Source: Hyphomonadaceae bacterium UBA2389 (GTDB lineage: Bacteria; Pseudomonadota; Alphaproteobacteria; Caulobacterales; Aquidulcibacteraceae). From it: a DNA stretch of 39,346 nucleotides. The stretch lies in NCBI GenBank assembly GCA_002343395.1, contig DDSN01000067.1:10096-49441 (forward strand), read 5' to 3'. Every line of letters begins with the position of its first letter. The stretch's first letter is position 1. This document shows, piece after piece, positions 23,908 through 31,521 of this stretch. The position numbers were made by a program, and so were the translations under genes. The notes under the pieces were generated by a model. It worked only from the letters and a program-made list of their open reading frames with translations. It had not been told where the DNA came from and made no database searches.

Positions 23908-24257
23908 TGAAATTGGCGCGTTGGATTTTTCTGATCGCCGGCGTTTACGGCGTTTTGCTGCTGACGCCCGCGCTGTTCCGGCCGCCGCAAGGCGCGCCGG
24001 AGTTCTACTACGGCTTCCTCGGCTTGGCGCTGGTTTGGCAGTTCGCGTTCCTGGTCATCGCGCGCGATCCCGAACGCCAGCGCCCACTCATGATGATCGC
24101 GGTGCTGGAGAAGCTTGCGTTTTTCGCGACCTGCCTCGCCCTGTACGCGACCGGCGCGATGCGCATCGGCCCTCTCTTCCTCGGAGGCATGATCGACGGC
24201 GCACTCATGGCTCTCTTCGCATTTGCATGGGTCGCCTCCAAACCCAAGCCAACGTGA
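23907..24257 (+). CDS. Small four-helix membrane protein, unknown
   Basis: 116 aa, predicted to have four membrane helices: MKLARWIFLIAGVYGVLLLT, then GFLGLALVWQFAFLVIA, LEKLAFFATCLALYATGAM and MIDGALMALFAFAWVAS. The start ATG at 23907 overlaps the ParE stop by one base. The stop overlaps the GTG start of the methyltransferase as GTGA. I do not recognise a characterised family. Coupling with the methyltransferase suggests the two are co-expressed, but no function follows from that. Confidence 0.75.
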   Translation: MKLARWIFLIAGVYGVLLLTPALFRPPQGAPEFYYGFLGLALVWQFAFLVIARDPERQRPLMMIAVLEKLAFFATCLALYATGAMRIGPLFLGGMIDGALMALFAFAWVASKPKPT

Positions 24258-24847
24258 GCGACGATCGGACCCGCGCGTTCTACGACGCGGAGGCGCACGC
24301 CTACGCGGACAATTCGCGCGTATCGCCGTTCCTCGCCGACTTCATCGCGGCGCTGCCGGCCGGCGCGGCGGTTCTCGATCTCGGATGCGGCGCCGGTTTC
24401 GATTCCGCGGCGCTGCGCGAAGCGGGATTCGTCGTCGCCTCCGTGGACGCGTCCGCGGGTCTGGCGGCGGAAGCCAAGCGCCGCCACGCCATCGACGTGC
24501 GCATCCTCGATTTTAAGGACGTAGACTACATCGCGGCGTTTGACGGCGTCTGGGCGAACGCCTCGCTGCATCACGCAAGCCTGTCCGCGCTACCCGCGAT
24601 CTTCGCCGCAGTGCGACGCGCCATGAAACCCGGCGGCGTGCTGCATGCTTCGCTGAAGGAAGGCGCCGCCGAGCGCAGAGACAAGCTGGGCCGCTTCTTC
24701 TGCGCCATGGACGAAAGCACCCTTCGCGCCCTGGTCGCGGATTGGACCGACATTCATATCGAGCGCCGCCTGGGGAGCGGATACGACAACGAGCCCACGT
24801 CGTGGCTGCGGCTTAACGCCCGCGCGCCTCGGCAACGGAATGCATAG
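24254..24847 (+). CDS. Class I SAM-dependent methyltransferase
   Basis: 197 aa. Motif I is VLDLGCGAGFDSAAL, followed by VVASVDASAG (motif II with acidic D) and the post-motif region FDGVWANASLHHASL (motif IV-like) and MKPGGVLHASLKEG. This is a UbiE/COQ5-like class I fold; the substrate is unknown. GTG 24254 is chosen because it forms a GTGA overlap with the upstream stop and gives the usual SDDRTRAFYDAEAHAYADN leader. The open frame runs up to 23921 but upstream residues are Arg-rich and not conserved-looking. Confidence 0.88.
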   Translation: MSDDRTRAFYDAEAHAYADNSRVSPFLADFIAALPAGAAVLDLGCGAGFDSAALREAGFVVASVDASAGLAAEAKRRHAIDVRILDFKDVDYIAAFDGVWANASLHHASLSALPAIFAAVRRAMKPGGVLHASLKEGAAERRDKLGRFFCAMDESTLRALVADWTDIHIERRLGSGYDNEPTSWLRLNARAPRQRNA

Positions 24848-24884
24848 CTGACTGCGTTAAGCCAAGGTGGAGCAAAGCCAAATC

Positions 24885-24989
24885 ATGCACGCCGCCGCCT
24901 TCATCCCCCCTCATGTCGCGCCGCCGCCGAAGCCGCTGCCGCTCATCCCCGCGATCGCCAAGCTCTTGGACAAGCTGAGCGCTCGGTAA
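24885..24989 (+). CDS. Possible 34-residue ORF
   Basis: A short ORF, MHAAAFIPPHVAPPPKPLPL continuing to ...KLLDKLSAR, lies in the 296-base spacer between the methyltransferase and the giant repeat gene. It is proline-rich with an amphipathic Leu/Lys end. GGTGGAG lies about 10-14 bases upstream of its ATG, somewhat far for a ribosome site. It may be a small leader peptide or simply chance. The rest of the spacer (24990-25143) has no other recognisable feature apart from a short hairpin noted elsewhere. Confidence 0.25.
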   Translation: MHAAAFIPPHVAPPPKPLPLIPAIAKLLDKLSAR

Positions 24990-25143
24990 GATTTCGGTAA
25001 CTAAAAAAATCGAGTTCAATCTCGACGCGAAACGTCTCGTCAACACATTCATCGTAAATCCGCCATGCTCGTATCCGTGCGCAGAAGCGCTCGGAGTGCG
25101 GGTGGGCCGATCGAACGTCGGCTCTCTAGACCAGGATGGTCCG

Positions 25144-28100
25144 ATGTCGATTACGAGCTTGTCGCCCGCGCAAATCAGCGCGCTGTCTGTCACGGCCATC
25201 CAAGGCCTGTCGACGACGACCATAGGCCAGTTGAGCGCGTCGCAAGTCGCCGCGATCAACACGACAGGCATCGGCGCGCTCAACGCCACCCAGGTTTCGG
25301 CGCTCAGCACCACGCAGATGCGGGCGCTGACCACCACCCAAATTCCGAACTTTTCCAGCGACATCACCTTTTCTTCCGCCCAGCTGCTCGCGCTGAACGG
25401 CTCCCAGATTGGCGTCTTCGCCGCGACGCAGGTGGCGAATTTCGGCGTAACCGCGATCTCGGGCTTCGCGACGACGCAAGTCCAGGCGCTGAGCGCAACC
25501 AATGTCTCGGCGTTGGACGCCACGCAGGCCGCCGCGCTCACCGCCACACAAATCGCGAGCCTGACGACGACCCAGATCGGCGGCCTCAACGCCACCGACA
25601 TCGGAGAACTTTCCACCACCCAAGTCGCAGCCTTGAGCGCCACGCAACTCGCCCGGCTTGACACCGCCGCCGCGGGCGCGTTCGACGCCACGCAAATCGG
25701 CGCGCTTAACGCCACGCAGGTGCGCGGCCTGACCGTCACGCAACTCGCCGCACTTGACGCCGCCGACATCGCCGAATTCACCACCACGCAAATCGCGGGC
25801 ATGACCACCACGCAGCTGCGCGCCTTCGACGCCACGCAGGTGGCCGCTTTCGCCGAGACGCAGATCGCGGCGCTGACGACGACGCAACTGCAAGCCTTCA
25901 CCACCACGAACCTGTCGGCGTTCACCGACACCCAGGCCGCCGCCCTGACGACAACGCAGATCTCTTCGTTGTTGGCGTCGCAAGTCGCTGGCCTCGCCGC
26001 CGCGGACATCGCCGAATTCACCAACACCCAGCTCGCGGCCCTGACCACGACCCAGGTGCGCTCGCTTACGCAAACAACGTTGGGCGCGCTTGTCGACACC
26101 CAGATAGCCGCCTTCACCGGCACGCAACTGCAGGCGATTTCATCCACGGCCCTGGTCGCGCTCGCCGACAGCCAGATCGGCGCCTTGACCGCGACCCAGG
26201 TCGCAGCGCTCAACACAAGCCAGGTGCGCGCGTTCACCGCCGGCACGATCGGCGCGTTGACCGAAACGCAGGTGAGCGCGTTCACAGCCACGCAACTTCA
26301 GGCGCTGACGTCAACGGCGCTGGGCGCGCTGGTCGACACGCAGGTCGCTGCGCTTGACGCCGCCCAGGTCGGCGCGCTGCGCGCCACTCAGATCGGCGCC
26401 CTCTCGGCCACTGACGTCGCCGAATTCTCCGCAACGCAGGCCGCTGCCTTCACCACCACGCAATTGCGCGCCTTCACCGCCACAACGGTTGGCGACTTCA
26501 CCGAAACTCAGATCGCGGCGCTGACCACGACGCAGCTCCAGGCCCTCAACACGAGCCAGCTCGCCGTGTTCGACGCAACCCAGCTTGGCGCGTTGACCAC
26601 GACTCAAGTCGCCGCGCTGACCGCCACGCAGATCAAAGGATTGAACGGCACGACCGTCGCGGCGCTGGCTGAAACGCAACTGGCCGCGCTCACCGCCACA
26701 CAGGTCGCGGCTCTCTCAAGCTCGGGCCTTTCCGCCCTGGACGCGACGCAGATCGGCGCGTTCACCACCACGCAGGTCGGCGCCCTCACCCGCACGCAGC
26801 TCGCGGCGCTCCCGGACACGCTGCTTTCAGCCCTGGACGCCACCCAAGTCGGCGCGCTCAACACCACCCAGGTGCGCGCGCTGACCTCAACGCAGCTCAC
26901 CGCGCTTGACGCCACCGATGTGGCGGAATTCTCCACCGCGCAGCTGCAGGCGCTGACGACGTCGCAAGTGCAGTCGCTCACCGCCACGAACCTCTCCTCC
27001 CTTGACGCCACACAAGTCGCAGCGTTCGCCGCCACCCAAGTTCAAGCGCTCACCGCGACGACGCTTTCGGCCCTCACCGACACCCAGATCGGGGCTCTGA
27101 CCACGACCCAGATCGCGGGTCTCACGGTGACCCAAGTGGGCGGCTTGACCGCGACCAACGTCGCGGCGCTGACGACCACGCAAATCGCGGCGTTGAACGC
27201 CACGCAGACGGCGGGCCTCTCGGCTACGGCGGTCGCCGCGTTCGACAGCGCCCAGTTCGCGACGCTCAACACGACGCAGACCCGCGCGCTCACAGCGGCC
27301 CAATTCGCGGCGCTCGACGCCACCGACATCGCCGACATCACGACGACGCAGATCGCGGCTTTGACCGCCACCCAGGTCGGCAACCTCACGCAAACCAATG
27401 TCGGCGACCTGACCGAGACTCAGATCGCCGCCTTCTCGACAACGCAGGTCCAGGCGATCGCCGCGACAAAGCTCGCCGCCCTCGCTGATACGCAGATCGC
27501 GGCGCTTGCCGCGACCCAGATCGCCGCCCTCGTCACCAGCCAGGTGCAGGGCCTCAACGCCACCAATATCGGCGCGTTGACCACGACACAGGTGGCGGCG
27601 TTCACGGCCACGCAACTCACCCACCTCTCGACGACCAATCTCCGCGCGCTGGTTGACACTCAAATCGCCGCGCTGGCCGCCACGAAGATCGCGGCGCTGA
27701 CCACGACGCAAGTTGGCGCGCTGCAAACCACGGATGTCGGCGAACTCACGGAAACGCAGATCGCCGCCCTGACCGCGACGCAAATCAGCGCGCTGACAGT
27801 CACCAATTTCGCCGCTCTCGCGGACACTCAGATCGCCGCCCTCACCGCCACCCAGCTCGCCTCGGTGTCGACCGCGCAGGTCGCCGCCCTCACGGAAACG
27901 CAAACCGGCGCGTTGACCACGACGCAAGTCGCCGCGCTCTCGACCACGCAAGTGCGCAACCTTTCGGCCACGAATCTCTCGGCGCTTGACGCGACGCAGG
28001 CGGCGGCTCTGACCGCGACGCAAGTGGCCAACCTCACCAACACCCAAATCGCCGCGCTCAGCGTCGGCGATGTCGGCGAGCTGACCACGACGCAGATCGC

Positions 28101-31100
28101 CGCCCTGACGCAATCGCAAGTGCGCGCCCTCACCGCCACGACCTTGGCGGCGCTGGTCGATACCCAGATCGCGGCGTTGACGGCCACACAAGTCGCCTCG
28201 CTCACCACGACCAACGTAACGGGCCTGACCGAGACGCAAGTCGGCGCCTTGACGACCACGCAAGTGGCCGCGCTGACGAACAGCCAAGTTCAAGCGCTGA
28301 CCACGACCAACCTCTCCGCGCTCGATGCAACGCAAGTCTCCGCGCTGACGACAGGCCAGGCGCGCGCCATCACCGCGACGCAGATCGACGCGCTCACCGC
28401 GGCTGATGTCGCCGAGTTCACCGCGACGCAGCTCGCGGCCCTGACCACGACCCAGGTCGGCGCCTTGACCGCAACCAACGTCGCTTCGCTCGCGGCCACT
28501 CAAGTCGCGGCGTTCGCCTCCACGCAGCTCGCGCGGTTCACCACCGAAACGCTCTCGGCCTTCGACGCGACGCAGGCAGCGGCGCTGACGGCGACCCAGG
28601 TCCGCGGCCTGACCGCCACGCAAGTCACGGCGCTCTCGGCGACCGACGTCGCCGAATTCAACGAAACCCAAATCGGCGCCCTCACCCGCACGCAGGTGCA
28701 GGCGCTGACCGCCACGAACCTGGCGTCGCTCGGCGCGACCCAAGTCGCGGCGTTCAACACCACGCAGATTCAGGGCTTCTCGACCACGAACCTCTCCGCT
28801 CTGGACGCCGCGCAGGCGGGCGCGCTGACGACGACCCAAATCGGCGCCCTCACCGCGACGCAAGTCGGCGGCCTGAGCAGCACGGACATCGGCGAACTGT
28901 CCGCCACGCAAACCGCCGCCTTCAACGCCACGCAGATCGCCGGCCTGAGCACGACCGCGGCCTCCGCGCTCGACGCCACCCAAATCGCGGCGTTCAACAC
29001 GACGCAGGTCCGCGCCTTCTCCACAACGCAAGTCGCCGCCCTGACGGCCACGGATATCGCGGAACTTTCCGTCACCCAGCTCGCGGCCCTGACCACGACC
29101 CAAATCGGCGCGCTCAACGCCACCAACGTCGGCGAACTGAGCGAGACGCAGGTCGCGGCTCTCACCGCCGCCCAAGTGCAAGCGCTCTCGACCACCAACC
29201 TCTCCGCCCTGGCCGACAGCCAAATCGCGGCGCTCACGACAACGCAGGTCGCGGCCCTCTCCGCCACGCAGCTTAACGGTCTCAACGCCACCAATGTCGG
29301 CGCGCTCACCGAAACGCAGGCGGCGGCGCTGACCACGACCCAAATCGCCGGCTTGAACACAACCACCGTGAAATCGCTCGCCGCCACGCAAGTCGCCGCG
29401 CTCAGCACGACGCAGGCGCGCGCGCTGACGACGACGCAAGTCGCCGCGCTCGAAACCACCGATGTCGCCGAGTTGACCGACACCCAAGTGGGCGCGCTCA
29501 CAAACACGCAGATCGCGGCCTTCTCCTCGACGAACTTCGCCGCGCTCGCCGAAACTCAGGTCGGCGCATTGACCGCCGCGCAGATCGCCGCGGTTTCCGT
29601 GACCAACATCGCCGCCTTGACCAGCACGCAGGTCGGCGCGCTCTCCACCACGCTCGTGGCCGCGCTGTCGTCGGCGCAGCTCCAAGCGCTCACCACGACG
29701 AACCTGTCGGCGCTGGACGCAACGCAAGTCGGCGCGTTGACCGCGACCCAGATCGGCGCCCTCTCCACGACGCAGTTGCGCGCGCTCGTCACCGCCGACT
29801 ACGCGGAATTCTCCACCACGCAGATCGCGGCCTTGACCACGACGCAGGTGCAGGGCCTGAACGCGACGAACGTCGGCGACCTGGCGGAGACGCAGGTAGC
29901 GGCGCTGACCGCGACGCAAGTGCAAGCGCTGTCCGCGACGAACTTCAAGGCGCTGGTTGAAACACAAGTGGCCGCGCTCACGAATACGCAGGTGGCCGCG
30001 CTCAACACCGCCCAGATCAGCGCGCTCGACGCGACGGATGTCGGCGAATTCAGCGCCGGTCAGATCGCGGCGCTGACGACGACTCAGTTGACGACCTTGT
30101 CCTCCACAAACCTCTCCGCGTTCTCCGACACTCAGATCGCGGCGTTGACCGCCACGCAAATCGGCGCGCTCAACGCCACCAAGGTCGGGGCGCTCAGCGC
30201 GACCCAGATTGGCGCGCTCACAACCACGCAAGTCGCCGCGCTCAACACCACGCAATTGCAGGCGTTGAACGAGACCAATCTCTCGGCGCTGGACGCGACG
30301 CAAGTCGGCGCGCTCACGACAACGCAGGTGCGCTCGCTGACATCGACGCAGGTCGGCGCGCTGACCGCGACCGATGTCGCGGAACTGAGCGCGGGCCAGA
30401 TCGCCGCCCTCACCGCCACCCAGGTCCGCGGATTCACCAGCACGACAATCGGCGCGCTGTCGGAGACGCAGGCCGCCGCCCTGACGGTGACGCAACTGCA
30501 GGCGCTTTCAACGACCAACACGTCCGCGCTCACCGACACTCAGGTCGCCGCCCTCTCCACCACCCAGGTGGCCGGCCTTACCGCCACCCAGATCGGCGCG
30601 CTGAGCACAACGGACGTGGGCGAATTCTCGGCCGATCACATCACCGGCATGAGCACCACGCAGGTGCGCGCGTTGACGGTCACCAACATCGCCGCGCTCG
30701 CGGACACCCAAGTGGCGGCGTTGACCGCCACTCAGATCGCGGCGCTCACGGTCACGAGCCTCGGCGCGCTGACCGAAACGCAGATGGCGGCGCTCACCAC
30801 GACCCAGATCGCCGCGCTGACCACCGCCCAGCTGGCGGCGCTCTCGACCACCAACTTGTCGGCCCTCGACGCCACTCAGATCGGGGCGCTCAACACCACG
30901 CAAACGCGCGCCTTGACCGCCACACAGATCGACGCGCTGTCGGCGACGGATGTCGCCGAGTTCACGACGACCCAGATCGGCGCGCTCAACACCACGCAGC
31001 TGGCGGCGTTGACCGCGACCAACATCGCCGCGCTCGACTCCGCGCAGATCGGCGCCTTCGCCGCGACGCAAGTGGCCAAACTCTCGAACGCGGCCTTCGC

Positions 31101-31458
31101 CGCTTTCGACGCCGCGCAGGTCGCCGCCCTGAGCGCGACGCAAGTGCAGGCGCTCACCGCCACCCAGATCGCGGCGTTGGAATCCACCGATATCGCCGAG
31201 TTCAACGACACCCAGATCGGCGCCTTCTCGACGGCCCAGGTGCAAGCCTGGTCGACCACCGTGATCTCCGAGTTGCAGGCGGCGCAGATTGGCGCGCTGA
31301 CAGTCGCGCAAGTGCCCTCGCTCACGGTCACTCAGCTCGACTATCTGTCGACCACCAGCATCTCGGCCTTCACGTCGACGCAGCTCTACGCCTTCACGTC
31401 GACGCAGGTCGCGAGCCTCGACGGGGCGCAGATCGAGGCTTACCTGGCCGCGGTGTAA
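25144..31458 (+). CDS. Giant octapeptide-repeat protein (about 2104 aa)
   Basis: Almost the whole protein is octapeptides of the form [AGSE]-[LF]-[TSND]-x-T-[QN]-[IVL]-x; about 260 units fill 2104 residues with only occasional short units (one of six residues near unit 9). ATG 25144 follows AGGATGG and is preferred to the in-frame start at 25096. Thr, Ala, Leu and Gln dominate; there is no Cys, almost no Pro, Trp or His, and Lys is rare. No signal peptide, membrane helix or Gly-rich RTX nonapeptide is seen, so an export route, if any, is unclear. The T-x-x-Q-[IV] element resembles a helix-capping start, but a beta-solenoid cannot be excluded. Similar repeats are, as I recall, in uncharacterised alphaproteobacterial proteins. 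A GT41 enzyme follows. Confidence 0.9.
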   Translation: MSITSLSPAQISALSVTAIQGLSTTTIGQLSASQVAAINTTGIGALNATQVSALSTTQMRALTTTQIPNFSSDITFSSAQLLALNGSQIGVFAATQVANFGVTAISGFATTQVQALSATNVSALDATQAAALTATQIASLTTTQIGGLNATDIGELSTTQVAALSATQLARLDTAAAGAFDATQIGALNATQVRGLTVTQLAALDAADIAEFTTTQIAGMTTTQLRAFDATQVAAFAETQIAALTTTQLQAFTTTNLSAFTDTQAAALTTTQISSLLASQVAGLAAADIAEFTNTQLAALTTTQVRSLTQTTLGALVDTQIAAFTGTQLQAISSTALVALADSQIGALTATQVAALNTSQVRAFTAGTIGALTETQVSAFTATQLQALTSTALGALVDTQVAALDAAQVGALRATQIGALSATDVAEFSATQAAAFTTTQLRAFTATTVGDFTETQIAALTTTQLQALNTSQLAVFDATQLGALTTTQVAALTATQIKGLNGTTVAALAETQLAALTATQVAALSSSGLSALDATQIGAFTTTQVGALTRTQLAALPDTLLSALDATQVGALNTTQVRALTSTQLTALDATDVAEFSTAQLQALTTSQVQSLTATNLSSLDATQVAAFAATQVQALTATTLSALTDTQIGALTTTQIAGLTVTQVGGLTATNVAALTTTQIAALNATQTAGLSATAVAAFDSAQFATLNTTQTRALTAAQFAALDATDIADITTTQIAALTATQVGNLTQTNVGDLTETQIAAFSTTQVQAIAATKLAALADTQIAALAATQIAALVTSQVQGLNATNIGALTTTQVAAFTATQLTHLSTTNLRALVDTQIAALAATKIAALTTTQVGALQTTDVGELTETQIAALTATQISALTVTNFAALADTQIAALTATQLASVSTAQVAALTETQTGALTTTQVAALSTTQVRNLSATNLSALDATQAAALTATQVANLTNTQIAALSVGDVGELTTTQIAALTQSQVRALTATTLAALVDTQIAALTATQVASLTTTNVTGLTETQVGALTTTQVAALTNSQVQALTTTNLSALDATQVSALTTGQARAITATQIDALTAADVAEFTATQLAALTTTQVGALTATNVASLAATQVAAFASTQLARFTTETLSAFDATQAAALTATQVRGLTATQVTALSATDVAEFNETQIGALTRTQVQALTATNLASLGATQVAAFNTTQIQGFSTTNLSALDAAQAGALTTTQIGALTATQVGGLSSTDIGELSATQTAAFNATQIAGLSTTAASALDATQIAAFNTTQVRAFSTTQVAALTATDIAELSVTQLAALTTTQIGALNATNVGELSETQVAALTAAQVQALSTTNLSALADSQIAALTTTQVAALSATQLNGLNATNVGALTETQAAALTTTQIAGLNTTTVKSLAATQVAALSTTQARALTTTQVAALETTDVAELTDTQVGALTNTQIAAFSSTNFAALAETQVGALTAAQIAAVSVTNIAALTSTQVGALSTTLVAALSSAQLQALTTTNLSALDATQVGALTATQIGALSTTQLRALVTADYAEFSTTQIAALTTTQVQGLNATNVGDLAETQVAALTATQVQALSATNFKALVETQVAALTNTQVAALNTAQISALDATDVGEFSAGQIAALTTTQLTTLSSTNLSAFSDTQIAALTATQIGALNATKVGALSATQIGALTTTQVAALNTTQLQALNETNLSALDATQVGALTTTQVRSLTSTQVGALTATDVAELSAGQIAALTATQVRGFTSTTIGALSETQAAALTVTQLQALSTTNTSALTDTQVAALSTTQVAGLTATQIGALSTTDVGEFSADHITGMSTTQVRALTVTNIAALADTQVAALTATQIAALTVTSLGALTETQMAALTTTQIAALTTAQLAALSTTNLSALDATQIGALNTTQTRALTATQIDALSATDVAEFTTTQIGALNTTQLAALTATNIAALDSAQIGAFAATQVAKLSNAAFAAFDAAQVAALSATQVQALTATQIAALESTDIAEFNDTQIGAFSTAQVQAWSTTVISELQAAQIGALTVAQVPSLTVTQLDYLSTTSISAFTSTQLYAFTSTQVASLDGAQIEAYLAAV
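25150..31450 (+). repeat. 24-base coding tandem repeat region with 3/4-unit super-repeat
   Basis: The DNA has a 24-base period for about 6.3 kb, from Leu/Thr/Gln codons recurring in register. Synonymous codons differ freely from unit to unit (Leu ctg, ctc, ttg, ctt; Thr acc, acg, aca; Gln cag, caa), so units are not recently copied by slippage at base level. Above this lies a 3-or-4-octapeptide grouping (see findings). The period also keeps several opposite-strand frames open; these are side effects and not genes. Confidence 0.92.
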
Positions 31459-31479
31459 AGGGAGCGTTAACTACTCCCT
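31459..31479. repeat. Short hairpin between the repeat protein and the GT41 gene
   Basis: AGGGAG (31459-31464) pairs with CTCCCT (31474-31479) around a nine-base loop, directly after the stop codon of the giant gene. No U-tract follows, so it is more likely an mRNA-stabilising or attenuating hairpin than a full terminator. Confidence 0.3.
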
Positions 31480-31482
31480 AAC
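31467..31482. promoter_or_regulatory. CtrA-like box upstream of the GT41 gene
   Basis: TTAACTACTCCCTAAC reads TTAA-N7-CTAAC, one mismatch from the CtrA consensus. It lies 40-55 bases upstream of the GT41 ATG, inside the spacer after the giant gene. If functional it would tie the glycosyltransferase to cell-cycle or flagellar timing. It overlaps the hairpin noted at 31459-31479, so one of the two may be coincidence. Confidence 0.3.
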
Positions 31483-31521
31483 GCAAATCGACAGAGCTTC
31501 GCGCCCGCGCGCGAGGTCTCC

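Noticed and set aside
25003..25025. Hairpin TCGAG...CTCGA followed by T7 on the minus strand
   Set aside because: It resembles a short intrinsic terminator, but no minus-strand gene lies upstream of it and the stem is only five bases.
24813..26291. A 492-codon minus-strand frame upstream of and into the giant gene
   Set aside because: Val/Ala/Ser repeats arise from the complementary strand of the octapeptide array.
26887..30495. A 1202-codon open frame on the minus strand inside the giant gene
   Set aside because: It is Arg/Gly-rich low-complexity sequence created by the 24-base periodicity of the real gene, with no start signal or domain.
25144..31458. Regular spacing that could suggest a CRISPR or DNA satellite array
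   Set aside because: Units are coding, contiguous and vary at synonymous sites; there are no identical repeats separated by unique spacers.
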